Assembly (NCBI GenBank): GCA_021234155.1 | Contig: JAJEKV010000034.1 | Coordinates: forward strand, 5,555,028 to 5,619,027 | Length of the DNA: 64,000 nucleotides | Source: Isoetes taiwanensis | Taxonomy: Eukaryota; Streptophyta; Lycopodiopsida; Isoetales; Isoetaceae | Direction of reading: 5' to 3' | Shown here: positions 40,515 through 52,167 of the stretch, piece after piece | How the letters are laid out: every line of letters starts with the position of its first letter | Position numbering within the stretch: the stretch's first letter is position 1 | Position numbers and translations under genes: made by a program | Notes under the pieces: generated by a model | Told to the model about the DNA's origin: nothing | Databases searched by the model: none | What the model saw: only the letters and a program-made list of their open reading frames with translations

Positions 40515-41767
40515 TCAACATCCGGCCCGGGCGCAATATGGCATCACGCACTGCATCCGCGAACCGTGAATATGACAATGCGGTCCACGCCGGCTACCCG
40601 AAGCCCCATGCCGCTGCTCGAGAAATGTGAATGGCCCCGGGAATGTCATCCGATCGAGAATGTGTTTAGGATGTGGTGGACTCTCCCCCGCTGTTCTCGG
40701 GTATGCCTGAACTACGGTGATAGCTTCCTCTCGCTGCAAGCCCCGGAGTTCCCGCGCCCGCGGGGTCCCAAGGTGGGCTGGGCCGGGTCTTGGGCCGGGG
40801 TGGTGGTGGTGGGCCGGGATGGCGTGGAGTGGCGGAGTGTGGCCGGGATGGCGTGGAGTGGGCGGAGAGCCGGGCAGCAGCGCGGGGCGTGGGCTGGGTG
40901 TGGGCCCCGTGGGGGATAGCGGCCGACGGCGTTCTCGGCCCTGGGTGAAGTCGGGAGGCCGGCTCTTGCAGAGCCCTGCTGCAGCAGCCATCTCCTGCAC
41001 CTGCACTGCTGCAGCTGACTATGAACCCGGTGAGGGAGATCCCGGGGTTTCGCGTGGGGGTTGCCCTTAACCCACAGGCTCCGGGCTCACGAGTAAGCGG
41101 GCGTGCTCGAGCCCAAAGACACCAGGCGCCGAGGGCTGACTCGGCTGATTCGATCTTACTCAAGACCGGTCTGAAATTTTGTATGCGGTTATGCAAGAAG
41201 CGACTGGGCTCCCGTGCCATGGTGGTGGCTGCCTCTACCTCGGCCCGAAGCAGCGTGACCATCGTCTCTGCATTCGGCGCTCCCTCTCTGTGTCATGGTG
41301 TCGAGTGATGAACCGCGAGTCTGGCGGGGCCGCATGTCGGCGACCTCTGCACGGCTTCTTTGCCTGGCTTTCGAAGTGTGCAAGGCCAAGGCCATCTTCC
41401 ACATGCGGCGTCGCGGGTCTCCAAGCACGTGATACGGTTCTTTCGACCCCGATTTGCCTTTTGAGCACATGGGATCTTGGGGACTCCATCTCCTTTGCCA
41501 TACCCGGCCCGGTGGGCAGCTTTTTAGCCTCAATACGAGCCTTTGGTAGCCTCCATTTCCGCTTTGGCGTGGCTCCATTTCTGCCCAGAGGCGGGGAGTT
41601 CCTATGTGAGTGCGAGCAATTAATCCCTTCGTAGGTGGCCTCGGTTGAGGGGCCTTAGCCTTAGCAGAGCCTCCTTCATGGAGGATGACTCTCCCCCCGT
41701 CCATGATGGTGATCCGGGACCGTTTGTTTGGGCGGGCCCTCGCCTTGGGTTTCCCAGGCCGGCCCAT
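40515..41767 (-). pseudogene. LINE D ORF1 remnant
   Basis: The frame starts at ATG 41767 with MGRPGKPKARARPNKRS, comparable in position and basic character to the MGKTSKKT start of LINE E ORF1. Downstream, in another frame, FADAVRDAILRPGRMLKGTS lines up with the FKDAEACNRVLLNRSVLKGQ part of LINE E ORF1, which belongs to an RNA-binding RRM-like domain. Several frameshifts lie between. The product would bind LINE RNA as a chaperone. Confidence 0.55.
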
Positions 41768-41799
41768 CTTCTGTGGCCATGACTCCCAAAGTTTGAGGG

Positions 41800-42245
41800 G
41801 TCTCGGGTCAGCGGAAAGGGTGCCTAGAATTGAATTTGGGGACTCAAGAACGCGGGCAGAGCACCTTTTGGGTTAGTCAACGGAAACCCTAAGTGGTGGG
41901 CAGGGGGTGTCGGTGTGTTTCTAGCGAGCCCAGCAACACCCGGGTAGGGGGTGCCCACCACCTTTGACTTTGACTTTGACCTACTGCCACTGCTTCTCAT
42001 AGGTCTTTCCAAAGCTTTGTATAACACGACACCATTTAACATGCCACTGCTCTAATCTACTGCCACTGCTTCTCATAGATTAGAATAGAACTTCACTCAC
42101 AATTATTGCAGGCCAACTACAGCAGGTGTGGGGGTTTTGAGGGCTCCAACGTCTGAGGGGTCTCTGGCTGCCTCAAGGGTGCTTAGAATCCAGTTTGGGG
42201 GCTCGGAAAGGCGGGTGGAGCGCCTTTTGGGGGTTTGGGGAAAGA
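41800..42245 (-). promoter_or_regulatory. LINE D 5' leader with repeated module and W-box cluster
   Basis: A block of about 85 bases occurs twice (about 41800-41885 and 42155-42240), sharing GGGTGC-TAGAAT, TTTGGGG-CTC and GAGC-CCTTTTGGG. Between them is a 16-base repeat (CTACTGCCACTGCTTCTCAT region at 41981-42000 and 42057-42077) and three tandem TTTGAC units (41962-41980), the core of the WRKY-bound W box. Repeated leaders often drive LINE transcription; that role is inferred. Confidence 0.45.
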
Positions 42246-42249
42246 CCAA

Positions 42250-44380
42250 AATCGAGAAACAATATTTAAGGCAAATGCTTTGGTTTTCATAAGGTTTAAA
42301 GATGCATCACAATGGATAAAAATTTGGAACTGTTTAGAAGCAGAAAACAAAATGCATACTGGGTAATGTCGATACTATATATATAACAAACAACCTTAAG
42401 ATTTAGTTGAAACGTTGAACCTTGAACCGTGACTCAACAGGTTTGGGGCATCTTTAACATTCGAGGCAACTTTAACGCTATGCATATAGAGAGATAATAT
42501 TCATGCTGCTTACACATGGGCAGGCATGTCATGACAAGACGTCATTATCTCATCATTTGCTAATCATAGTTGGCACAATCTATGATGCAGCTACTTCTCT
42601 TAACCAAGGAGATGATGAAGAAGATTAGCAGTCACATCAGTAGAGGCAATACGCCCCTTTTAATCAGCACATTGCTGGTCTAATGTACAATGTAGTGTTT
42701 CTACTCAATTTAATTATATCATCAGCTATTCACCTTCAACGCAATGCACAATAAAAAAGGGCCATGTATCTTTAGAACATGGGCTTCAATCCCATGTATG
42801 ATAATCACCAAAGATAAATGAATGCCAAAATCTAGACTTGCATAAAATAGGCTTTTCGTTGTCCAGAAACTTACCATGCATGGTCTATTATTTATTCAGT
42901 CAAGATCACATTTTAGAGACTGGAATTAGGTTCTGTTCTAGTCCCAGCTCCTCGAATGGTAATATCCCTTTCCCAACCTTTCCTTTCTGTTTTATCTAGG
43001 TTACCACTAGCTTCTGATCTCCCAGTTCTGCCACTACAAGACTAATTGCCCCCATCCCATTCATGTTACAAATTACTTCTTCAATAGACATCACCTCCTG
43101 AATCAATCTAGCCAGTCGGGCTGTTAGTTTCTTCACGAAAGCTACACAATTGTCAAGGGAATTGCTTTGGGTTGGGCAACGTTGCTTCTAGGAGCCTACT
43201 GATAATCCATTGCACAGGGCATCTGCAATTGCTTAAACAAAAACACCCAGACCGTTTTGAAAGCCTCTATGCCTGAGCTTCAATATCCGAAGAGCATGTC
43301 TACAGCCTGCTGCTATTGGTATTATCGTGATTTGATCAAGCATGCATATTGTGAAATAAAGAACAACTAACTAGTTATTACCAAAATGTTGTACCCATAC
43401 CTTGCTCCGTATAAGTGAAGTCCAATTTGCTTCAACCTGTTGTAGGAATGAGTAAGCAGAGATTATGCACAAGTAGGGATAGATCTCAACATAATATTAT
43501 AGGTTATGGCTATGCCAGGTCAAGATAATAATATTTGAAGATGCTCACAAACATTACAGCAGTGGGAATGTGCAACAACATGGTTTAATATTGTTCCTTT
43601 ATTCTCAAAATTCTGCCAGGCCTAGAATGACAGAATTGGGTTGCACTGCTCTTCTCAATTTTGTTTTAAGGCAGCTACCTCCATGTAATATTAACTTTGG
43701 CAAACAACTTGGGACTGGTTCTCGACTGTTCATCTTTTTGCACACGGTTGGGATTAGCAGGCCCATCCATGGGCATGCATGGATGGGGGTATGTATGAAA
43801 CCCCTCATCCTAAAAACCTTATATATATTATATATGATAGATCTCACACATGATAATTACAGGATTTTCTCAGAATATGAAGGCTCTCTTGCAATGCAAT
43901 GCTTTGAGGCTATGAGAATTTAAAGCGCAGTGCAGCGAAGTAGTTCTTATGACAGAGCAGCTCAGCAGATGCATGCCAATATCCATATTAGAAATAGTAA
44001 GTTGGCTGGAGCGTTCTCATGAAAATTTCAATAGCAGATGAATAATCATTTGCACTTCTAAACAGTTGTGATTTCTATCACATTGTCAGCCTGCTTCGAT
44101 GTGGTTACTATACCCGTGAACTGCTTTGCATTTATATGCTGCCATCTAAAATTATAAGAAAAGGAGAGAGCACATGAATAAAAAGCTTTGAGTAACCTTT
44201 TTTTACCTGTTTATTTTCCAAGAAGCCACCATCCATTTATTGCAATCTGTCAGCGAATTTCATCGATCTTCAGGCAATGTACATCTGCAAAAAGGGACGA
44301 AAAGGTTTCTATAATTTCTTCCTTTTCTGCGAGGTGCTAAAAAAAGGACCTAAAACTTAATAAAGGGACAAAACATCTTC
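42250..44380. other. No gene recognised
   Basis: The 117-residue frame at 43570 (+) has no motif and is opposed by another open frame. A perfect 10-bp stem (CCCATCCATG / CATGGATGGG, 6-base loop) lies at about 43761-43787. Confidence 0.55.
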
Positions 44381-44382
44381 GC

Positions 44383-44390
44383 TTATAAAA
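44383..44390 (+). promoter_or_regulatory. TATA box of the F-box gene
   Basis: TATAAAAA ends 31 bases before the chosen ATG. If used, the leader would be extremely short; an upstream start is equally possible. Confidence 0.4.
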
Positions 44391-44421
44391 AGCGCCGGAG
44401 TTCTTGGCTGGCAGCGCCAAG

Positions 44422-45579
44422 ATGGAATGGGAGCTGCTTCCAGCGGACCTCAAGATGCAGATTATGGCGTATGTTGGAGTGGAGGATCTTACAAAGTTGA
44501 AAAGAGTATGCAAGGAGTGGAGAGATATCATCAAATTCTGTAAGAGGTTTAGGGTTCTTCAATACACAATGTGCAGACCTGAGTGGTACCTGACAACGAG
44601 CACAGAGGAAGAGGTCAAGATGTTCAGACGCGACGAAACAAGGGAAAGGAATATAAGGCGCTGTTGGAAGGGACATAGATTAGCTGGTGTTGATGGGGGG
44701 CTCATGTGCTTTGTGGGTGAAGAAAATATTATTAGCGTTGTGAATCCCTTTACTCGATCATGGAAGTCCATACCCATCCCTGGGAATTCAGATTCCTCGT
44801 GGATTCTTTGTAATCGAATAGAGACACCTGATCCTTTTGTCACTCCCACTTCTTTGCAACAGCCAACCCAAAAAAAACACGTGGCTTTTTATTCCCCATC
44901 CGCTTCCTCCTACCTCATCCTCGTCACCTTTCTGTCCCAACATTGGACTCTCTGTCCAGATTCTAATGCTTATAGTGCATTCCATGAATCCAAAGTATAC
45001 GATTCCAATACTGGCCTCTGGAGACAAGGTGGCACTCTTCACGTCAGCCGACCTCCTCGCCCTTCAGATACTGAGCTTCTCGGTCCAATCTGTGTGCATT
45101 TCGTTTATGAAAAACTCCTTGCAAGTTACGATTTTGAACAAGATCGTTGGAGTGCAGTGCATGTTCCCCAATTCCCCGAAAACTACTTTCCACACAATCC
45201 TTACTTCCGACACAATCCTAAATTTACACTTCTCGATTATAAATTTCAAAACCATGTGACAATAGTTGGAAGATGTAAAGGTTATCATAGTGTGGGAATT
45301 TGGATAGGAAAGATATGCAATTCTGTTATGAAGTGGGTGTTTGTGACAGAGTTTCACTATGCAACACGTGGTCGCCCTCATGTTGTACGAGGAAATGGGG
45401 ATATCATCATCCTGGCAGGAATAGGAAACTATAAAGGCAAATATTGGAGCTGTTTTGGGTATGATATGAAGAAACATTCTTGGCAACTCTTTCCAACGCG
45501 CTTTCCTTGTTGCTCTGAAAACGTTTGCCAATGCCCTAGTTTGAGCTTCTGCCTATGCCCTAGTTTGGCTTCTCCATGA
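44422..45579 (+). CDS. F-box/kelch-repeat protein
   Basis: Substrate receptor of an SCF ubiquitin ligase: the F-box binds the SKP1-like subunit and the kelch part recruits a target. The 385-residue frame opens with the first ATG (44422); the six codons in front of it lack an ATG. The F-box spans residues 4-40 (LLPADLKMQIMAYVGVEDLT, then KLKRVCKEWRDII). Kelch-like blades follow: MCFVGEENIISVVNPFTRSW, KVYDSNTGLWRQGG, KLLASYDFEQDRWSAVHVP, GIWIGKICNSVMKWVFVTEF and IIILAGIGNYKGKYWSCFGY. The tail holds a small Cys-rich repeat (CQCPSLSFCLCPSLASP). Single exon, no lesion, length normal for the family. The target is unknown. This is the most convincing gene in the window. Confidence 0.88.
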   Translation: MEWELLPADLKMQIMAYVGVEDLTKLKRVCKEWRDIIKFCKRFRVLQYTMCRPEWYLTTSTEEEVKMFRRDETRERNIRRCWKGHRLAGVDGGLMCFVGEENIISVVNPFTRSWKSIPIPGNSDSSWILCNRIETPDPFVTPTSLQQPTQKKHVAFYSPSASSYLILVTFLSQHWTLCPDSNAYSAFHESKVYDSNTGLWRQGGTLHVSRPPRPSDTELLGPICVHFVYEKLLASYDFEQDRWSAVHVPQFPENYFPHNPYFRHNPKFTLLDYKFQNHVTIVGRCKGYHSVGIWIGKICNSVMKWVFVTEFHYATRGRPHVVRGNGDIIILAGIGNYKGKYWSCFGYDMKKHSWQLFPTRFPCCSENVCQCPSLSFCLCPSLASP

Positions 45580-45911
45580 ACTCTCATTGAAGTCATGTTG
45601 GACAATTGTCTCGCTCATTTTATGCTTGACTAGTTCAATGTGGTTATTTATTTGACACTTGGATTTGGTGATTTATTTGACACTGTGTTATGATCGTTGG
45701 TGAACTTTCAGCAGTTGGATTGGTCTTTTTGATTTACAACTTACATGCGGAATCTAACTATATAATACAAGAAATTTATCGCGGCGGCAACATTTCTTTA
45801 GTCCAAACCTTGTGAAGTTGGAATTTGCAATAAATTCTGAGTCTTGTTAGTTGCTGCAAGTGAATAAAGCCCATCGAAAGCAATGAAAACCATCGCACTC
45901 GTTTCTCTGGG

Positions 45912-46139
45912 TGTTTGGTCTAGTGGTAACACACTAGTTCCTTAGCAATGTGGTCTCGAGTTCGAGACCGCCCAGAATCGCACTCGGTACTGTTGGGGGT
46001 CAAATCCCAACAGACGCAATGTAAGGTGGTTGGGGGCAGGGCCCAACCGAGCAATGTAGTGTGGTGTGTGGTCACATGTCCAGTTGGATGCTGCCTAGTG
46101 GTGTGACATTAAAACTACTATCTATCTATCTATCTATCT
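45912..46139 (+). mobile_element. tRNA-derived SINE, copy 2
   Basis: Same family as 9034-9251: A box TGGTCTAGTGG at 45916, B box AGTTCGAGACC about 35 bases later, a body of about 150 bases, an end GTGACATTAAAACTACTA and a tail of about five TATC units. It lies 330 bases past the F-box gene, same strand. No clear target-site duplication. Confidence 0.85.
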
Positions 46140-46690
46140 TTGCCTAGAAATTGTGTAGTTATGTAGTTGACCTCACATTTGTGTAGTTATTCCTAGACAC
46201 CTAGAAATTGTCGTCAAACCATGGAATGGAGATAGATTTATTATAGTTCTATTGTGCTTATTTCATGGATGCAAATTAGGAGATAAAAATTAATATTCTT
46301 AGACTATTAAAAAAGGAGTTACAAACTTGTGGAGAGACAATTGTCAATACCATGGCAATGATTAAATAACAAGGATAGTACTTAAGATGTCTGGGGGCAA
46401 AACGCTTGTTCTTACGATGTTAATTTGCTAGGCATTTGAAACGAAAGGATTTCTCATTTTCTTTTTGCAAAGAAAATGGACTTCCAATGTTGAAGCATAT
46501 ATTTTATTATTGCATATTTATTAGATAGGAATCTGTAAGAGTCATGAAGCTAGATTAGCAAGTGCAATTACATCAACCGAATCTTATTCAAAACAATGTC
46601 CTAAACTTTTGGCAGCCTTCCATGTAGCAGGTCCTAGACTAAATAACGCATGGGTCTATTTGATTGTCCATTGTCCCAGGGGAAAAATCC
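46140..46690. other. No gene recognised
   Basis: A/T-rich, no supportable feature between the SINE and LINE F. Confidence 0.5.
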
Positions 46691-46699
46691 TAAACTTCC

Positions 46700-47546
46700 C
46701 TTCAACATTCTGCAATGAAGCGCCACTCCACTATATCTCCACTATATCTGCAAGGTGCACCACATGGATGATGTTAGGTATCCTGTTCTTGCACTTGCCA
46801 TGGCTGAATCTCCTCAGCGTTTGAAACGATGTTGGAAAGAGCATTGCACTACATGGTTTGCGGTTTGGGAACATGCAAGCGAGCAACCTTTCGATGCTTG
46901 CCGGTTCGATCCTGAGCTTTTGCAACAATATCTCAATGGTCATTTTCTCAAAAGATATGGGGCCTTGATTACTTTGGCCCAAGTGAAAACGGTCATTATC
47001 ATGCACACATAAATCCCACCTTGGCACGGGGCCCCAAGCTTATTTGCTTCTTTGCATTGTCGGGAACAAGCTTGTAGCTATTGCATCAATTCGCACGGGG
47101 TCCCACAGTCTGGATTGAGGCGGTAGATGGGGGCGGCCGCAATTGCTTGCGGCGAGACTATGTGCACTGTTGCCCGATTCTGAGGTCATTGAAGATGAAA
47201 GCCATACTCTTCTGAGTTGCCCTGCTTTTGAGATAGTCCGGAATCATTTTTTGACCTTAGCATTCCATTCCACGCTTCCACAACTTCTCAGAGCACCATC
47301 TGTGCATGACTTGGTATTATACATACTTGAGGTTCTAGATAAACGTCTGCAATTACTGAGCCCTCAGTAGTCATTATCTCTGTTTGTCTAGTATCATCAT
47401 TACTGCAAAGGTTTTTCCCTTGAAAACCTTTCGAGGCAGGGGTTTTTTAATCCTAGTAGTAATGATTGTACTAGCCCATTGTATGGGTCCCATGACCTAT
47501 TGGTCTCCGTGGACGTTAAAAAAACTATTCTATTCTATTCTATTCC
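46700..47546 (+). mobile_element. LINE F: 5'-truncated copy of the LINE D family
   Basis: Only the ORF2 C-terminus remains: MHHMDDVRYPVLALAMAESP (46755), then in other frames VIEDESHTLLSCPAF (about 47190), the Cys/His end. The 3' end has two stem-loops, 47410-47428 (GGTTTT / GAAAACC) and 47494-47505 (GACC / GGTC) enclosed by GTCC / GGAC, then GTGGACGTTAAAA and about four TATTC units. The D copy has the same two hairpins. Confidence 0.75.
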
Positions 47547-47549
47547 TTC

Positions 47550-48590
47550 ACATGCTAATATCATGCAACTTGCAAAGTAGAATAAACATATAAATCATAT
47601 ACAACCCAGCAATTAAAAATCTGGATGAACAGTTACTTGCTGTTTGATGTATATGCAGCTGCTTTAACGTGTTCTAGAAAAGTGTAGCAAAAAAAGATAA
47701 GCTTCCCCAGCAGGAAGGAAAAATCCCAACACCATCAGAATTAAATAGACCCTCAGATGTAACTGCAACACCATCAGATGTAACTGCACCCAAAGTTTTC
47801 ATTGATAGTAGAAAAATATGGATACGTGTCATTTGAATAAAAAAGCACAAAAAAATCGAATCTTAGGAGAGAATTATATATGTGTAGATAGAAATTAACT
47901 TCTTCTTAAACATATATGTTGATTGTTTTTTGGTGGATGTTTGATAAACATTGTTTTTCTAAACAAATGCACTGCACTTTAATGGAAATGATCTTTCTTA
48001 TATTTGCATCATTATTGACTTATCTTCCACCACCATGTATTATCGTTGCTCATGCACTATCATAATTGGGCCCTTAGATCTAAAAATATCCTGGTGGATA
48101 TTCCAAGATCTTAGAGCGCAGTCGTTGTATTAGAATAGGGTTGACCCAATGTTGTTTTTTGTTGACTTACTCATCCAACACTTTGGGTGGAGTCAAAATA
48201 CACTACAATATACTATCACCGTATGAAAAGAAGTCTCAATGATTTATAGGGAGAAAACATACAGTGTAGGCAGGCAGACAGATAGATAGACAGAGGAAAC
48301 TTCATTTTATTGAAAATTTTTCAGTAAACTGGAAGGTGTTGTGTACATGTATACAGTTATGTGTAGCATACATCTGTTGTACACCACCAGAATATTCAAA
48401 GAACGTATTAACACGCCATCATACGCCCACCTTCTAAACATACTCAGGTATGATACAAGACCATATCAAATATGTGAACACTATATCATACATATGCAAG
48501 CTAAAGATAGCTATTGATGTATTACTATAGTACTGTTTATATTAGGATCATAAGTACATGCTAACAACATCATAGGAGTAATTAGATACA
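47550..48590. other. No gene recognised; possible retroposon end
   Basis: At 48262-48345 the minus strand has TCAATAAAATGAAGTTTCC followed by a TCTA/TCTG-type tail, which looks like another retroposon 3' end of unknown type. Confidence 0.4.
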
Positions 48591-48591
48591 A

Positions 48592-48619
48592 CTAGTTATG
48601 GTGCCCGGCGTTGCCGGGC
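48592..48619 (-). mobile_element. Helitron 3' end (minus strand)
   Basis: On the minus strand a perfect 7-bp stem-loop (GCCCGGC, loop AAC, GCCGGGC; 48603-48619) is followed by ACCATAA and CTAG, then T. This is the Helitron 3' signature. The element body would extend to higher coordinates. Confidence 0.7.
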
Positions 48620-49281
48620 TTAGTAACAATTTGAAGGGTTTTGTTGTCTAGGGTTTATATGGATATTGGGTATGTTTTACATTGTGCTGCCATGTGAAGA
48701 TTGTTTCAATGTGTCTTAAAGAGGAAAAGTTAGCAAAATATTGAAATGTCTATTTTAAAGATGTGAAATCCAAAATGTTGATGAAGTACAAATTTTTGAT
48801 GATAGTATACACATAAACCATTTACATTTAATCAAGGTCTGCTCCGACAAAAAAATAAAATGTAGTCCCATTATCTGACACCGTCCAATTTATATAGGTG
48901 CATCAATTTAAATAGACGTCCAATTTATATAGGTGCATCAATTTAAATAAACGGACTCCTTGATGCCACATGGCATAGCACGATCCAAGCTAGGTTGTTG
49001 AAAACGGAATCTACTTTTGCTCATTCAAAATCTAGCACATTTATATGCCAAAGGGGATAGTGATATCTTCCAAGGAAATGATAACCATATTGATTCATAT
49101 ATAAGCAATTGCTAGAGTTCTCTTTAGCCAAGTGCCTCAAGGAGATTGATATGGTGTGGGTGCAAGTTACTTTAATAGATTGACCTTAGTCTATCATTCG
49201 TTGATACATTCATTGCGAACATGGTATAAGAACAATTGATTCAAGCAATATCCTCATTCTTAAAGCAATTTTAAGCACTAA

Positions 49282-49310
49282 CTAGTAACGGGTGCCCGGC
49301 GTTGCCGGGC
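49282..49310 (-). mobile_element. Helitron 3' end (minus strand), second copy
   Basis: Same stem-loop sequence as at 48603 (49294-49310), followed on the minus strand by ACCCGTTA and CTAG, then T. A decayed third version (GGCAACTCTTGGCATTGTCGGG) is visible near 49581-49605. Confidence 0.7.
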
Positions 49311-49610
49311 ATAAATACGATTACGTTAGGACTCAATATTTAAGAAGTGGCATTGATATCCATATATGTCTTTTTTTTACAATCCGTCCTATGCCAAAAT
49401 TGTGTAAGAGGTCGTTAATGATTTTTTTCTAGCGTCAATTTTGTAGGATGAGTTAGCAAGCTTGGGAAGCTTGAAGAAGAGGATCATACTAACTTGTAGA
49501 GATGACATGAAGAGATAGGAGCAAACGTCTTATCTATGGTAGTTATGTTGCTGCCCCTTCTTAAAGATAAAGTATGGTGACTGGCAACTCTTGGCATTGT
49601 CGGGCTTTAG

Positions 49611-51520
49611 CTACAACATGTTATGCATGGAATGGTCTGTAAATTCCAAAGGGAGTGTTTGTTTAATTGGCGTATTGGCCTAGGTCATTTAGTCCATGTT
49701 AGAGACGGTTTATAGCATTGGATGACATTTTTATATTGTGATTACTTAGATACATTTGGTGTGTGCCTTTGTGGTCTAGCTGGTTGTGTTGATGGTTTAA
49801 AGATAATACTAAGTTTGTTTGCGGGTTTTTCAAGATATAACTGGTTGTGTTGATGGTTTACAGCTAATAGTATGGGTTGTTCAATATATAGCGGAAGCTG
49901 TTTGTGACTATTTACCCTAGCATTCAAATCGTCAATCCGAACACTGGAGGGTACCTTAATTCCAGTCCAGACATTCCATTGAGAGATGATATGCTGCAAA
50001 TATGGGTCCAATTAGAATGAATCTGCTTGTTGATTCCTATGTTGGTGATATGATACAACGGTAAATTGATATAATGCATTGGTTGATAAGAAATGGTTCA
50101 AGAGACCAACGTATGCTAACCTAATAGCTGCATGCAAGGGGTACAAAAGCACTTAAATACACCATTTGACACAAAAACTTATCAAACATAAATTAAGGCC
50201 ATGTCTGCCTACAACAGATTTGTATGTAATATCTGGTCAAAGAAGTTATGCTCAACTTGCTGCTCTACTTCACCTCTTGTAATCGGCCATCCTATCAACC
50301 AGGCAAATCCACCATTGCTACTTCACATGCTCTGCATTCTGGTCTAATACAATGGTATCACAGTCAACCTTGTGACAAATTTGTATGCAGAATCCAAGAA
50401 GCCATATCCAATGCCAGATTTCCTTTGCAATAAATAAATATGGGCCGCACAATATGCATGTGAATAATGCTCTTTAACACTTAGGATTATCAACAAATTC
50501 TTCTTGAAATCCCTCAAAGAATTTTACGACAAAACCTTCGGACCAAAAACATGCATTTGAACATGGCTTCAACAACCAGTAATGGTTAAGCTTTACCCTT
50601 CCTTGCTTCTGCAAGTATCTCTCGTTATTGATGCTCATCTTCACTAAATGCAGATAAGCTTTATAATTCTTACAAAGATATATCTTGATAATCGCTTACC
50701 TGGTAATGGGAACGAAGATGGTAATGAGAACAAAATCCACTTCGAGATGAAACCTTTATACCAAAAAAAACGAACAACTGAGAAATGTGGATGCAGAAAC
50801 ATAGATCTATGGCAATCAAATATCACACGTCACTACTTGAAAACGATGGGACTCTGATATAATCTGGTACTGCAGCATGGATGAAGCACCAACTTCTTGT
50901 CAAAAAAGAGAGATCTACTTACAGTATTGAATTGCAAAGAAATCTATAAAAGAACCTAACAGTACACAGAGATCTAACCTGGTTACAATACGGAGGTGCG
51001 TACCTTTCTAAAGGATGCTATCATGAAAAAATTAATTTTGTCACGTTGTTGCAATGCATATCATCCATCTGATTTGAATATGGCGCTATAATCTACCTAC
51101 TAACTAATGCAATTTCCTAAGAAATTGTCCTTGTTTTCCAATTTGCCTTCCACCATGATTTCGACCCTAAAATGAACTTCAAATGAACTTCAAAGAATGT
51201 GAAAGGAAAGTTGTGGCAGAGCACAAAGAAAATCAGTGGCGTGCCAACATATTTTACATCTCTTTACTTCACAAAGTAGATGTCGCCTCCAAATCATCTA
51301 CATGTTTGTATATTGCATGGCAAACCATTTAGAGTGATAGAAAAACAGACACACTGCAAAATCATTGCTAATACCTTACTGATGTAGTAAGCCTGATTTA
51401 GGTTAGTTCTCCATCTTCAATCAAGTACACGTCTCATCTTGCATACCTACCAAAGGCTAAAGGCGAAGAGTAGTTGTAAATGGGATTGCTCGGTTGGAAT
51501 CAATTGCTTGCTGCCATTCT
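49611..51520. other. No gene recognised
   Basis: Contains an imperfect duplication near 49780-49870 (CTGGTTGTGTTGATGGTTTA twice). No coding evidence. The expected last exon of the uS11 fragment is not found here. Confidence 0.5.
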
Positions 51521-51530
51521 TGTATGGCAC

Positions 51531-51849
51531 CTGCACTTCTGGGCAACGTCCTGTGCAGCAAGCATAGCATCATGAGGAGAAGCTTCATCTCTATCGGCTT
51601 TAACCTTCATACAGGCAGCAGTCTTAAAATAAAAACCGAAAATTAACAATGAAGCTTTTCCACTAACCTGTAAATTGGAAAATGGTTTCTTTTCTTGATA
51701 ATCCGTAACATGCTACCATAAAAATTCGTAGCACAATGAAAAGGACAGAAACATCGCGTTGAGGAGGAAATCAGCAAGAATAGTTATCCAAATGTATCAT
51801 TGAAGAAGGTGAATATATGAGCAACGCCAAAGACATGCTCCCCTTCTGT
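51531..51849 (-). pseudogene. RPS14: Ribosomal protein uS11 (RPS14) gene fragment with intron
   Basis: uS11 is a small-subunit protein at the platform of the 40S ribosome. Two pieces are present on the minus strand. The first (51790-51849) reads EGEHVFGVAHIFTFFNDTF, close to the conserved start of the uS11 core. The second (51531-51622) reads [20 protein letters not shown] and DVAQKC, flanked by an AAG acceptor and a CAG|GTGCC donor-like site. About 18 residues between them (the IHVTDLSGRETLVRITGG part) are missing, as are the N-terminus and the C-terminal third. An intron-like gap shows this is a genomic fragment, not a processed copy. Non-functional. Confidence 0.8.
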
Positions 51850-52083
51850 GAATTCCAGAACCTGAAAATTTTCTCTGAGGTGCAAATGACAACGCTCTAA
51901 TTTGTCTGAGGTGCAAATGCCTGAGCACAGCTCTGATGCAACATTCCCTCCTCTGAAGTCTATTTTCCTTGGCTGAATAAAGTCAAACTTCATATCCAAT
52001 GCAGACATTGCAGAGATGAAATTAAAAATTGTATTTGTGCAATACACAAATGAAACTTGCCTCTTCAAAGTGTGCAACATACA

Positions 52084-52167
52084 GTGACATGCAAGGCAAG
52101 ATCTGGCTAACATGAAACCTCCAGCGTGACATGCAAGGCAAGATCTGGCTAACATGAAACCTCCAGC
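52084..52167. repeat. 42-bp tandem duplication
   Basis: Two identical 42-bp units starting GTGACATGCAAGGCAAGATC; lies just upstream of the uS11 pieces on the minus strand. Confidence 0.95.

Larger units (their letters stand above)
36639..42245 (-). mobile_element. LINE D: long GC-rich two-ORF LINE
   Basis: A non-LTR element reading from about 42.2 kb down to 36.66 kb, with a repeated 5' leader, ORF1, ORF2, two 3' stem-loops and a (CCTT)n tail (36639-36664). It is visibly far richer in G+C than its surroundings, which makes it easy to delimit. The coding parts carry many frameshifts and stops. Its 3' end is nearly the same as that of LINE F, so they belong to one family. It is related to LINEs B, C and E by ORF2 motifs but diverged. 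Confidence 0.8.

Noticed and set aside
43570-43923. 117-residue + strand ORF upstream of the F-box gene
   Set aside because: No domain, opposed by an equally open frame, ordinary composition.
44404-44421. Upstream start for the F-box protein
   Set aside because: These codons begin with TTG, not ATG; the ATG at 44422 directly precedes the F-box.
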